NCBI GenBank assembly: GCA_020698575.1
Contig: CM036252.1
Location: 7,763,178-7,827,177 of the forward strand
From: Bostrychus sinensis
Lineage: Eukaryota; Chordata; Actinopteri; Gobiiformes; Eleotridae
Direction of reading: 5' to 3'
Length of the DNA stretch: 64,000 nt
The notes under the pieces are model-generated. The model saw only the letters and a program-made list of their open reading frames with translations. It was not told where the DNA came from and made no database searches. This document shows, one piece after another, positions 44,570 through 55,444 of this stretch (its first letter is position 1; every line of letters starts with the position of its first letter). The position numbers and the translations under genes were made by a program.

Positions 44570-45710
44570 TTTTTAAAAGGTGCCATAAAGAAGCAGATGA
44601 AGAGAAGAGACCAGCAGAGGGCAGCAGAGGGCAGAGAAGCGACATATTTTGAACACAATCAAAGAAAAAGAGCACTTCACTTCCTTAAACTTTTTGTATG
44701 ATGCCATTTTAGTACAAAATGGAAAATGTCTGTGAGGAATCAGCGGAAACAGAGCTGTACAGTGTTTTTTGTTTTGTTTTTGTTTTTTTGTTTGTTTGTT
44801 TGTTTGTTTTTTAGCTTGTTGATTGGTCAGTGCTTCTTGGAGCGGGCGGGGCTTTGTGAAACCGAGCATTTTGAAGCTTTAGAATGGCCATGCCAGAGAA
44901 TACAGGATTACTCAAACAGGCATGAGTGAAACAAAACCCATCTCCAGGTACCGTATTTTCTGGACTATATATCGCTCCGGAGTATAAGTGGCACTAGCCA
45001 AAAAATGCATAATGAAGAAGAAAAAAACGTATATAAGTCGCACTGGACTATAAGTCGCATTTTTGGGGGGAAATTTATTTTACAAAATCCGACACCAAGA
45101 ACAGACATTTCATGTTGAAAGGCAAGTTATAGTAATAATAGAATAGAGAACAACAGCTGAATAGGTGTGCGGTTTGCTAACGTAACACATTGATGGTTAT
45201 TCAGCTACATGAAGCATAAACAACGAACTGAATAGGTGTCTCGTATGTTAACGTAATATATTAACAGTTATTCACATAACTATAGCATAAAGAACATAAT
45301 ATAACAAGTTCACCAATCTCACAATATTACTCCTAATCGCTAAATCCTTTAAATTCTTCATCCTCGGTGCCGCTTCCTCCTCTGCGTGGCTGTCGTCAGA
45401 CTCAGCATCAGTTCCATTTCCAATTATTCCGCTCTTTCTCAGTTGTCTTTATAGCCTAAGTTGTTAGTGGTAATGTTTACATTTTAAATTGTCAGTGGTA
45501 CAGGTGCAGCAGATGCTGGTACACAAGCCTAGAGCGCCCTCTAACCAACACCTGAAATATTTTAATATATAAGTCACACCTGAGTATACGTCACACCCCT
45601 AGCCAGACGATGGAAAAAAGTGTGACTTATATTCCAGAAAATACGGTAAGTTTCTGATGAGGGAACAACATTAAGTTGGTTCTGCAGAATATAGTCCCTT
45701 TAATTATTTT
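44570..45710. mobile_element. TTAA-family MITE split by a CCGTATTTTCC MITE
   Basis: The outer element carries GGGCGGGGCTTTGTGAAACCGA and ends TTCTGCAGAATATAGTCCCTTTAA. It is split at 44,951-45,646 by a TA-flanked MITE (CCGTATTTTCTGG ... CCAGAAAATACGG). The outer left part has CCAGCAGAGGGCAGCAG, a good CTCF-type word (44,612-44,628). Confidence 0.6.
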
Positions 45711-45774
45711 TATTCATTAGAAGAGGTAATAAAAAGTGTATTCAACTTCAAAATTTTTAACTGGTAATGAATGT

Positions 45775-46060
45775 ACTCCTTCTATTTTTAAGAATTTATT
45801 CTTCTGTTTATTCCTGTTAGGGGTCGCAGGGGACTGGACGCCCTTTGTCGCAGGGCTGACACAGAGACACACACACAGACAACCATTCACTCTCACATTT
45901 GTTCACTAGGGGGCGATTTAGAGTCAACAATTTTCCTATCACATGCATGTCTATGGACGGTGGGAGGACACTGGGGAGAACCCACAGTAACACGGGGAGG
46001 ACATGCACCCAAAGAGTTTGTGTGACGGCCAACCCGAGGCAAGAGCACCTTTTTTTTGTT
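45775..46060. mobile_element. Common fish interspersed repeat
   Basis: The phrases ACAACCATTCACTCTCACATTT, GGGGGCGATTTAGAGTCAAC, CATGCATGTCTATGGACGGTGGGAGGA and ACACGGGGAGGACATGCA are typical of a dispersed element found throughout fish genomes. The superfamily is not assigned. Confidence 0.5.
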
Positions 46061-46699
46061 TCGTTTGTTTGTTTGTTTTTTCTGGTTTTCTTCTTACCTG
46101 AAAATAGGCAGGATGGTGGTCTGTGGGGATCTGTTGGGCTGTCCAGTGTCTGAGCGGTTTCTTGCGTCCACCAGTGCCAGGGCGTAAGGTTTTACGCTGT
46201 CAAGAAAGGGCTGGGCCCATCCATAGTAGGGTGACCTAAAGGACACATTATTTTCTTATTAAAATCACGGTAACTGTGTTGTTGTGTGGAGTGAGATAAC
46301 TTTAAACTTACCACCAGACTTTGAGCAGATAGGGGCCGGTACTGGGGTTATGTCGAATTATGACTCCTTCCTCTTGACAAAAGTCGGCTTGAGAGTTTGG
46401 ATCGATGCTGTATGTAGACTTTGTAAAGTAGTTTATACAGTCATTATAGTTAACGCATAACCATTCAGGCGAGTGACAATAAGCGCCGTTTGTTTTGGTG
46501 CGAAGTTCAACCTGCAGGAAAACGTAATAAAATCTTATTGGCAAAGACCACACATTTTCATTTTTACACATACCAAAACATAGAATGGTTCTCTGACATT
46601 GCAATAAAAGAAAACACCTGTTTACACTACAATACTGCACTAAGAGGACACTACCACACACCAGCAGCTGCCACCTGCTGGTTTAACATAAAAAGGAGT

Positions 46700-46912
46700 G
46701 TCGTCCAACATCTGACCTCACAAATGTTCTTCTGGAAGAATGGTCAAAAGTTTCCATAAACCTCCTAAACCTTGGAGAAAACCTTCCCAGAAGAGTTGAA
46801 GCTGTTATAGATGCAAAGGGTGGGCCAACGTCATATTAAACCTATTGATTAGGAAATAAGTTCATAAGTGTGTAAAGGCAGGTGAGCAAATACTTTTGGA
46901 AATATTGTGTAT
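46700..46912. mobile_element. Tc1-like element, 3' end fragment
   Basis: GAATGGTCAAAAGTTTCCATAAAC, CTTCCCAGAAGAGTTGAAGCTG and CAAATACTTTTGGAAATATTGTGTA match the 3' ends of fish Tc1-like transposons. It is a fragment in intron 1 of copy 5. Confidence 0.6.
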
Positions 46913-46938
46913 GTAATATGCAATAGTCTTTTAGCTTA

Positions 46939-47554
46939 CCGTATTTTCCGCACTATAAGGCGCACCTAAAAGCCTTTAATTTTCTCAAACACCGACAGTG
47001 CGCCTTATAATCCGATGCGCCTTATATATGGATCAGTGTTGGTTAATTATGGCTACCGTATTCAGGGGGCGTCACCGAAGTGACAGCAGTAAAAACGATA
47101 AAGGGGAATTCCAGTCCCAGCTGTTCATGTGTGCCATAGGCGTGTTTATAGATCCTGCCGCAAAAGAACAAGGAGGCGCGGCCTTTGCTCCATCTCAGTA
47201 GAAGAGTTGCGACATTGAGGGGACAGAAAACTGAGCGCTCGAACGCTGTTCATGTAGCTTTGAACTGTGACAAATGGAGTTGGAAATACATTGTTTTCAA
47301 CGAGGGACTTGTAAGAACGCTGGTTTGTATTCTATTAATAAAGTTTGACTGACTGACTTATCTGACTGTTTTATTGACATTCCCTTTAGCGCAGCGCCAT
47401 CTAGTGGATGCATAACGCAACCCCAGCCACTACAGCTTCTATTCTATGGAGCTTATAATGCGGTGCGCCCTATATATGAAAACAGTTTTAAAATAGGCCA
47501 TTCATTGAAGGTGCGCCTTATAATCCGATGCGCCTTATAGTACAAAAAATATGG
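46939..47554. mobile_element. CCGTATTTTCCGCACTATAAGGCG MITE
   Basis: TA borders lie at 46,937-38 and 47,555-56. The start CCGTATTTTCCGCACTATAAGG and inverted end CCATATTTTTTGTACTATAAGG are terminal repeats, with repeated subterminal GCGCCTTATAATCCGATGCG. It carries a CTCF-like word (GCGCCATCTAGTGG, about 47,396). Confidence 0.65.
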
Positions 47555-47770
47555 TAGATGATAATGTAATTATCAGGGGCAGACTGGTATCAGTGACAGT
47601 ATAATCAGTCAAATGTACTCGTCCTGACACGTCATGTACTGGGTCTGATGGTATCGGCTCAGAGGTCAAGCTAACTCCGGGACGGATGATAAAAGTCACA
47701 GGATCACTGTATGATGTTGATGTTTTTATGTCGTTAACCTAAACACTCTCAGGGAACCAAAGCGTTGCCA

Positions 47771-48040
47771 TGGAGATGTGTTTCTTGTGTGCAGGCCCGA
47801 GGACACCTCTGGCATGCGCTATATTCTTATCACCAAGGGCACCTTCAGCTGCAGCCCAACGAAAGCAGCACAGGAAGAGACGGAGGAGAGGCTAAATCAA
47901 GACGCTCTAAAAATGGACATATTTAACATATTTGATCATCAGGGAATCAGAGGAGCTCCAACACCCAAGCTGCCCAGAGCGGGGCGGAACTCTTGGGGCG
48001 CCTCTCTTGTGCACTATGTTTTGATTTTTGTTAAACTAAA
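47771..48040 (+). other. Unidentified open segment in intron 1 of copy 5
   Basis: After an acceptor-like TTTCTTGTGTGCAG (ending 47,795) the plus strand is open for about 100 codons. It reads PEDTSGMRYILITKGTFSCS and later DALKMDIFNIFDHQGIRG. An AATAAA follows near 48,039. Base composition is higher in GC than the surroundings. It could be a stray terminal exon, a retrocopy fragment or chance. I do not recognise it. Confidence 0.25.
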
Positions 48041-48925
48041 TAAAAAGAAAACTTGGTGGTTCTTCATTTTGAGTACAGTTTTAACCCTCTGGGCACCATA
48101 AAAATGTACATACACTCGTTAACTTAGGGAGCCGTTTGGGACCTCTCATAAAATAGCTATAAAAATGTCAAATATTATTACTATTTCTATTTTTTTTTGC
48201 ATGAAATCCTTTCTACTACTTCAGCCCTAATCATAGATATGAAGTTTATTTTCATTTATTAATAATTTATATGTTTTTATGACCATTTTGTCATCAAAAA
48301 TCCTGTTATTTTAGATGACAAAAACACAAAATCTCCCATATTATACAAAAATGAGTTGCTGAGTGGATCACTTGGGGTAAAGTTATTAGAGCCTTGACTA
48401 AGTCAATAATTAATAACAACATTGGTTTTGATGGATTTTTTTTTTTTTTTTTTTTGTTGCAGCAAAGACAGGTTTTTGGTAAAAACTTACACTCATTACC
48501 TAAGGGACCCGTTTGGGCCCATTGACTTCCATTATAACCACTGATTTTTGACATCCTGCAGTCCTGGCATATTATAATACTTTTTTCATGAAACCTAATA
48601 AATCTAAGCCTTTACCTTCAAAATCAATGGAAATTAGGTTTTTGGTCAGATTGACCCCTAAACCACCAGGGGCAGCAGAGCTTTATTACAGACAGTTTCT
48701 ATGCAGGGCTGTTTTTCTTCTACCTTGCAAAATACATGGGAATAAAAACACTGAACACCAATAAATTGGTGTTGGTTTGTTAGGATCGATGTAACAGAGC
48801 GGTGGGAGTGTGACTGAGAATATATTTTGTTTGTGTGGTCATGAGGAGTCTGTGAAACTCAAGTATAAAAAGGCCAAATTAGTTCTGTTTATAAACAAGT
48901 GGTGTGAATGTACCTGAGAATACTC

Positions 48926-48928
<3 letters not shown>

Positions 48929-49002
<74 letters not shown>
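48929..49002. repeat. (TG)37 microsatellite
   Basis: An uninterrupted TG run of about 74 bp, 0.6 kb downstream of exon 1 of copy 5 (in its intron 1). Confidence 0.95.
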
Positions 49003-49005
<3 letters not shown>

Positions 49006-49748
49006 CTGTGTGAGATTCCAGTGATCAAACATGCTGTTGACATTTTTGTTCTTGACCCAGAGAGAGCCTCCTCTCTCCCATTAGACCTTGGTACAGCAGG
49101 TTTCTGCTGAAGTCTGTCAGATGGAATCATTTATTTTTAGTCACACAACAGAAGCAGGAGTGATGTTTCCTTTACCTTGTCATGTTTTGACTGACACCAA
49201 CAGTCTCCCTCAGAAGCGTCACCTGACTGCTGTGACGTTTAGTTTTGTTTTAGACCTGGTTTAGTCTTAGTTTAGTCCTTTTTTGGTGCTGGTTTAGACC
49301 TGGTTTACTATTAGTCCTGATTAGGTCCTACTTTTATCCTGGTTTAATTCTGGTTTAGTCTCATGTTATTAATGGTTTAGTCCTGGTTTAGTCAGGATTT
49401 AGGCTCATTTTAGTACATTTAAGACAGTTTCACTTAAGTTTAAAATATTACTAATTTAATAATTGAATTCTTTCTTAGTTGTCAGCTTGAGTCTTGTTCA
49501 GGTGTTTTTGCAGAATACATCTCTGTTAGTCTTACCGACTGACAAAAATGCTCAACAGTTCAAGTTTTGTACTCACCACAAAAAATCCCTGATTGTCGAA
49601 GTATTTCGGATAATAAGCCAAAGTGGTCCCGGCGAAGGATGCAGAACGAGAAGGACCACCACGAAACGTGTAGAACAGGCAGCACCAGCACGAGCAGCAA
49701 CATGAGGCGCTCCATTGTGACTAATGACACTGTCCTCTCACACGTCAC

Positions 49749-49758
49749 CTTTAAATAA
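49749..49758 (-). promoter_or_regulatory. TATA-type box of copy 5
   Basis: TTATTTAAAG on the minus strand lies 34 bp before the ATG at 49,715, as in copies 2 and 4. The upstream GGAAAACTGTTTCC-like site is not recognisable here. Confidence 0.5.
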
Positions 49759-50111
49759 CTCCCAGCCTACAGGGAAGATCTTTAATTACAAACAGAATTT
49801 GCATGTAAAGCATTTGTTCCAGAGTAGGTGCAGTAAATTACTCCAATTATCCACACCCTCCACAATTAACCTCGAGTACCAAGTATGTACAGAATGTATG
49901 ACATCAATACTGACCAGCGTCTTTAGCGTGTCCATAAAACACATTTGTGTTGTTTAAATACATTTTGTTTTTGGTTTATTGTACTAATGATCTCTTTTAA
50001 ACTACAGACTTATTTTTTTCTGCTTTAGTGTCCTGATTCAGACTAGGTTTAGACCAGGTTTATTATTAGTCCTGGTTTAATTTGGTTTAGTCCTGGTTAG
50101 CCTGGTTTAAT

Positions 50112-50519
50112 GCTACACACTAAAAAAATGCTGGGTTAAAATTAACCCAATTTGTAACCCAGCGCTGGGTCAAATATGGACTGAGCCAACGCTGGGTTCA
50201 TTTAAACTTTTAAGTTAGGTTACATGTTTGACCCAACATGTTGAGTAGGCAGATTGAGTGCATTTTTACCAAGGCACCTGTAGGAAAACCAAATATTAAA
50301 TGTTTGTCATTTAAGCCGAATATAAAAGTGATTTTATGTTTTTTTATTGTGAAAAATATGTAAAATATCTCCTTACCTGTAACAGATAAATCAGCTCAGA
50401 AGTCCATAAGGAGAGGATAAAGTCGACCTGAAACAACAGCAGCATTTCTAAAACTGAAAAGTAGCAGTTAGCTCGTTGATAGTTAGCCAAGTAACTGATG
50501 CTAAAGCTAAAAACTATTG

Positions 50520-50555
<36 letters not shown>

Positions 50556-51053
50556 CACAGTTTACCCTAAACATCCTGGAAATAATTATTAGAAAAGGTT
50601 CAACATTTTTGCTGACAGTCCAGTGTTATTTTTGGCAAGGTTTCTGGCCATTTCCCAAGCTTAGCTACAGGCTACAAGCTAGGTAAGCTACAGGCTACAA
50701 GCTAAGCTACAGGCTACAAAGTAGAAAAGCTACAACTTAGGCCAGAGACAAAACTAATGTTAAAATAATAACAATGACAGTACATTCAGTCACAGAAAGC
50801 TTTAAACTAAATCATAATGACAGAATAATTAGATAAAAATGTGTGTACAGACCTTTTATTTGAGGTTTCTCTCAGACTGAGCTAACTCCCGCCTTTGGAG
50901 CTGAGGACAGTTAAAGTCTGACTCTGACTGAACCCTGACCCAGGTCGGGTTGTTATTTCTAACCCAGTCTTGGGTTATAGCAACCCAACCTCTGACCCAA
51001 CTGTGTCAACCCAGAAAATGGGTCACTGAAATAACCCAGCATATTTAGTGTGT
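50112..51053 (-). mobile_element. 1-kb TIR element (GCTGGGTTA type), minus copy
   Basis: Reverse-orientation copy of 40,929-41,977, beginning CACTAAAAAAATGCTGGGTTAA. It contains a T32 tract (about 50,519-50,550) where the other copy has short A runs. The two copies bracket exons 1-8 of copy 5. Confidence 0.65.
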
Positions 51054-51929
51054 ACTCCTGGTTTTATCTTGGCTTAGTCCTTGTTTTAAGACCTGGCTTA
51101 GTTCTTGTTTTAGACCTGGTTTACTATTAGTCCTGATTTAGTCCTACTTTTATCTTGGTTTAGTTCTGGTTTTGACCTGTGTTGTTTAGTACAAATACAT
51201 TTTATTTTTAGTTTATTGCACTAATGACCTCTTTTAAACTCAAATTCACAATAGAAAATACTAATATCTGCTTGCCTTCAAAACTAATATAATATAAAAT
51301 AAGAACATAAACAGTTACATTTGCTTTTTCTTACTCTATATTTAATGTTAAAAATAAACTTAAAAATCTAAATGAAATAATCTTAAAACTAATACATTTA
51401 CTACAACGAAAAACTGAAATCATATTAATAACTGTTTGAAACACAATGTTAAACCCAAAATTTGTGACAAAATACAATAATAAACAATAATAAATAATCT
51501 GTAGCAGTTTGACCTTTTCATATTTCACTGAGAAACTTGAGCTTGTCCCATTTAAGTCTGAATAGTTCAATATGAAATCATTATAATTATATTTAAGAGC
51601 ATTAATTATTAACAGTATTTGCATATAAAACATTTGTTGCAGAGCAGGTGCAGTAAATTACTCCAATTATCCACACCCTCCACAATTAACCTCGAGTACA
51701 GAATGTATTTCGTCATTAGTGCCAAAACCTGCTCTGGGGTTTTTCTCTCTCACTAACGCCCCCTCACTCACATTTGTTGATGATTCTCCAAAAAAATATG
51801 TTCATAAAAAACCTCTGTGTTGTTTAAATACATTTTATTTTTAGTTTATTGTATTAATGATCTCTTTTAAACTCTAGATTTAGTTTAATTATGTGTACAG
51901 TTTTGTTTTTTTTCTGCTTTAGTTGGGCG

Positions 51930-52915
51930 CGTCCTGGTTTAGTCCTGGTTTAGTCCTGGTTTAGTCTTGTTTTAGACCTGGTTTAGTCCTGGTTTGGCCT
52001 TGGTCTAGTCTTGGTTTAATATTAGTCCTGGTTTAGTCTTGTTTTAGACCTGGTTTAGTCCAGGGTTATTATTAGTCCTGGTTTTATCCTGGTTTAGTCC
52101 TGGTTTAGACCTGGTTTGGCCCTGGTCTAGTCCTGGTTTAATATTAGCCCTGGTTTAGTCCTGGTTTAGACCTGGTTTGGCCCTGGTCTAGTCCTGGTTT
52201 AATATTAGCCCTGGTTTAGTCCTGGTTTAGTCCTGGTTTAGTCCTGGTTTAGTCTTGTTTTAGACCTGGCTTAGTCCTGGTTTGGCCTTGGTCTAGTCCT
52301 GGTTTAATATTAGTCCTGGTTTAGTCTTGTTTTAGACCTGGTTTAGTCCAGGGTTATTATTAGTCCTGGTTTTATCCTGGTTTAGTCCTGGTTTAGACCT
52401 TGTTAAGTCCTGGTTTAGTCTTGTTTTAGACCTGGCTTAGTCCCGGTTTGGCCCTGGTCTAGTCCTGGTTTAATATTAGACCTGGTCTAGTCCTGGTTTA
52501 GTCCTAGTTTAGTCCTGGTCTGCCCCTGGCGTCACATTTGTTCCTTTTTTAGTCCAGCTTTTGTTGGGGCTAGACCTGGTTTAGTCCTGGTTTAGTCCTG
52601 GTTTAGACCTGGTTTAGTCCTGGTTTAGACCTGGTTTAGACCTGGTTTAGTCCTGGTTTAGACCTGGTTTAGTCCTGGTTTAGTCTTGGTTTAGACCTGG
52701 TTTAGACCTGGTTTAGTCCTGGTTTAGTCCTGGTTTAGTCCTGGTTTAGTCTTGGTTCAGTCCTGGTTTAGTCCTGGTTTAGTCCTGGTTTAGTCTTGGT
52801 TTAGACCTGGTTTAGTCCTGGTTTAGTCCTGGTTTAGACCTGGTTTAGTCCCGGTTTGGCCCTGGTCTAGTCCTGGTTTAGACCTGGTTTAGTCTAGCCC
52901 GGGCTTAGAGCTGGA
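51930..52915. repeat. Large 12-bp minisatellite (CTGGTTTAGTCC)
   Basis: About 1 kb of head-to-tail CTGGTTTAGTCC units with variants such as CTGGTTTAGACC, CTGGTTTGGCCC and TTAATATTAGTC. Higher-order blocks recur (for example GGTCTAGTCCTGGTTTAATA several times). Confidence 0.95.
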
Positions 52916-52929
52916 TTAGTTAAATCCTG

Positions 52930-53774
52930 GTTTAATCTGGAATTTAAGTCTCAGACCTGGGTTAGTCCAGATTTAGGCTCATTTTACCCCATTGTAAATT
53001 TTTCTAAACTTGAATCTGGATCCACATCAGATTAAATAATAAAGAATCATTTTGTCCTTGGCCCATAACATAACATTTTAAAGAAAAAATAAAATAAAAA
53101 GTATTAAACCATAATTATTAAAGCACAGTTTATGCACAAGGAAACTGTTGTTAAGTGACACCACAACAGAATCAACAGAAAAAATAATAAAAATATAAAC
53201 ATTTCCTTGTTTTCTGTGACCTAATTTTAAAATGAAAGCTTTCACAAAACGGGAAAAGTGTTTGTAGGTAAACCCCGATGACCTTTGTTATAAAACTTTT
53301 AATAAAACACATATTTAAATCATGTTTTGAACGGTTAAAGGTCCCACATTCTGCTTTTTTCAGGCTTTTTTCAAACAGTGTTGGACTCCTTTGCATTAGT
53401 ATTTCAGGTTTTAGAAATGGCTGAGGTCAGTAACAAAAAGAGAGGGGTCTCACACAAAATCAATTCAGCAAATCATTTATTAAGTTATTTTTTAAAGGCA
53501 GATGTAAAAGTGTTTGTACTGCATCTGTGTTAGAAGATGTTTGTGTGCAGAGGAATGTGTGGGCAACAAAGAGGGCGGCTCACCTGAGAGAGAGAGGCAT
53601 TAAGAACTATAAAGATTAAGCCACGCCCCTCTGTCTCAGGTGGGACACGCCCACTCTGCAGCCCAGGTACCGCACCTTTCCTTCATCACAGGAAGCATCC
53701 ACCTCTTCATCTGTCGTCCAAGCTGTGTCCCAGTGTTCATGTCCTTCCCAGGCAGCTGTCCTGTGTTTGGCTAA
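52930..53774. other. Gene-free stretch with LTR-like composition near the end
   Basis: The part 52,930-53,430 is AT-rich without recognised features. The part 53,440-53,770 (GGGGTCTCACACAAAAT..., TTATTAAGTTATT, GCCACGCCCCTCTGTCTCAG) is GC-richer and could be part of an LTR-type element. No exon was seen. Confidence 0.3.
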
Positions 53775-54512
53775 AGCTGGGGACACACGACACGACTTTT
53801 TTGCCCGATTTTATAACGATTCACAGTTGCAGCGAGTCTTCACCAGTCAGCAACAGTTGCAGGGACTCGTAATCACCAGTCGGCCCTGAAATCCGTTAGT
53901 GTGTGATGTTCAAAGACTCGAGTCGGCGCAAAAACCCAGCCTGACGTCAGTCGCAAGCAATCAAACACCGACTCTGGACGCACTCCTGTAGTGTGGGCTG
54001 TTTACATCCAACTGGGAATCCATGGTGTCCAGCGGCCGATGAAAAACAGTTGATGGGACACAGGAAATGGCGTCAGGAAGCAGACGAAGAAACAGGAAGC
54101 GGCGGGAAAATATAAGCGGAAATTTGAAGAAGAAGAAAACATAAACAACCATGGCAAACACCGAAGAAAGTTGAGCGCTACCCAAGTGAAACTGGATACA
54201 TAGACGTTTTTTCTTTCCCTTTTTCCCTTTTTCCAAACAGATAACTGCGCACACAACGGCAACAGCGACCCAGGGAGCGTCCATGTTTGTTTATCATTTA
54301 GTTCTCACAAGTTCCCCGCCAGAGTTTGCTGCGTTTGTTTGGCGTCAGTTGCGATTACAGATCTTGTAGTGTGTGAGGCGCAGTCGTTAAATGTGTGAGG
54401 TGCAGTCTTTCAGTCGTCAGAACTAAATCTGCTGAAACCAGTCGTTAGTGTGTGCTCCTGGTCTTTTCAGAATCTGTAACGACTGAGAAAATCCTGTAGT
54501 GTGTCCCCAGCT
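53775..54512. mobile_element. PIF/Harbinger-like MITE with TAA target duplication
   Basis: The ends AGCTGGGGACACACGACACGAC and inverted AGCTGGGGACACACTACAGGAT are flanked by TAA on both sides (53,772-74 and 54,513-15). It is related to the element at 8,730-9,441 in inverted orientation. Confidence 0.8.
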
Positions 54513-54564
54513 TAACTGTGGCTAATTCACCAAGGAAACATCAGTGGATCCTTCACTGCCTTGC

Positions 54565-54738
54565 CATCCATCTTCTTCCGCTTTATCCGGGGCCGGGTCG
54601 CGGGGGCAGCAGTCTAAGCAGGGACACCCAGACTTCCCTCTCCACAGACACTTCCTCCAGCTCTACCGGGGGGACCCCAAGGCGTTCCCAGGCCGAGAGA
54701 CATCGTCCCTCCAGTGTGTCCTAGGTCTTCCCCAGGGC
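54565..54738 (-). mobile_element. LINE 3'-end fragment with target duplication
   Basis: On the minus strand it carries the 3' end of the LINE seen at 32,410-34,545, ending CGGAAGAAGATGGATGG. The word CTGCCTTGC occurs on both sides (about 54,558 and 54,752). The interrupted host repeat (TTCACTGCCTTGGCCAAAATCACCC) is seen uninterrupted at about 43,635. Confidence 0.65.
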
Positions 54739-54889
54739 CTCCTCCTCCTTCGCTGCCTTGCATCGGCCAAAATCACCCACAATGCACTGCAGCTTTTTTG
54801 AAAAAATGGCAGGCCATGGGCATGTATTACTTTTAAAAGCTTATTTAGCAAATTTGAAATTATTTATAAGCTAAAATGTAGCACACACA

Positions 54890-55135
54890 AACACAAACAC
54901 ACACAAAAAGGTGCCCCCCCAAAAAAAATCTTAAGTGCCCCCCCCCCCCCCCCCAAATGCCCTCCAAAAAGCCCCCACCTCCCACCCCCCACCCAAATAA
55001 ATAAATAAAAAATAAAGTTTACTTCCTCCCAAGGTGACCCCTCCCTCAAAAAAGATTTGATTTGATTCCCCCTTAGTGCCCCTCCCACTAAAAAAGTAAC
55101 CCCCCCCCCCCCCCAGGTGAACTCCCCCCTCTCTG
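54890..55135. repeat. C-rich, low-complexity tract (G-rich on the minus strand)
   Basis: There are runs of about 17 C (from 54,937) and 15 C (from 55,100), separated by CCCCACC-type words and AAATAAATAAATA. On the minus strand these are long G runs. Confidence 0.9.
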
Positions 55136-55444
55136 TTAAGACTAAATAAGTGATAAATATTTAAGTATTGCATTAATATAATCCACATCCAGGGAGTTTC
55201 TCAAAGCCCGGGTACCGCGCCTTGCCTTGCCTTGATTGCATCACGGGACGGCATCTGGTCATCAGCAGAGATAAACTGCGCCTCGCCCTGACTGCAGACG
55301 AGAACAGCACAGAGAGCCTCAGACCACGCAGCGTCTCTTTAGAAGGACAGATCTCACGTTTGTTTGAAGTATTTTCTTAATAAATTCATTTTAAGAGTTT
55401 GTGACCTCCCCTGTTTCCTTCACACAGCTCTCACTGACGCTTTT

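Larger units (their letters stand above)
42399..49715 (-). pseudogene. Copy 5, exons 1-8 recognisable; leader frameshift and no 3' exons found
   Basis: Exons: 49577-49715, 46312-46511, 46098-46235, 44164-44308, 43915-44092, 42982-43123, 42531-42671, 42399-42451. Exons 2-8 are open, with conserved phases and motifs (VELRTKTNGAYC, DARNRSDTGQPNRSPQ, FDPDGDLVKCRYANKT, YAVQLMMEDFPRAN, PSCTEGLYLPRFVEPTPQ, ISELLFSGP-like ISELVFSGPHGMTE, ELRCVVAMVGK). Exon 1 is 139 nt, not a multiple of three, while the other copies have 120, 126 and 129. The leader MERLMLLLVLVLPV is therefore out of frame with the mature part (FAGTTLAYYPKYFDNQG). Exons 9-11 were not found before copy 4. It is probably a pseudogene. 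A sequencing error in exon 1 cannot be excluded. Confidence 0.7.

Noticed and set aside
48879..49130. Frame with a long Thr-His run
   Set aside because: Translation of the (TG)37 microsatellite.
51930..52915. CRISPR-like array
   Set aside because: Head-to-tail 12-bp units with no spacers, in a vertebrate genome. It is a minisatellite.
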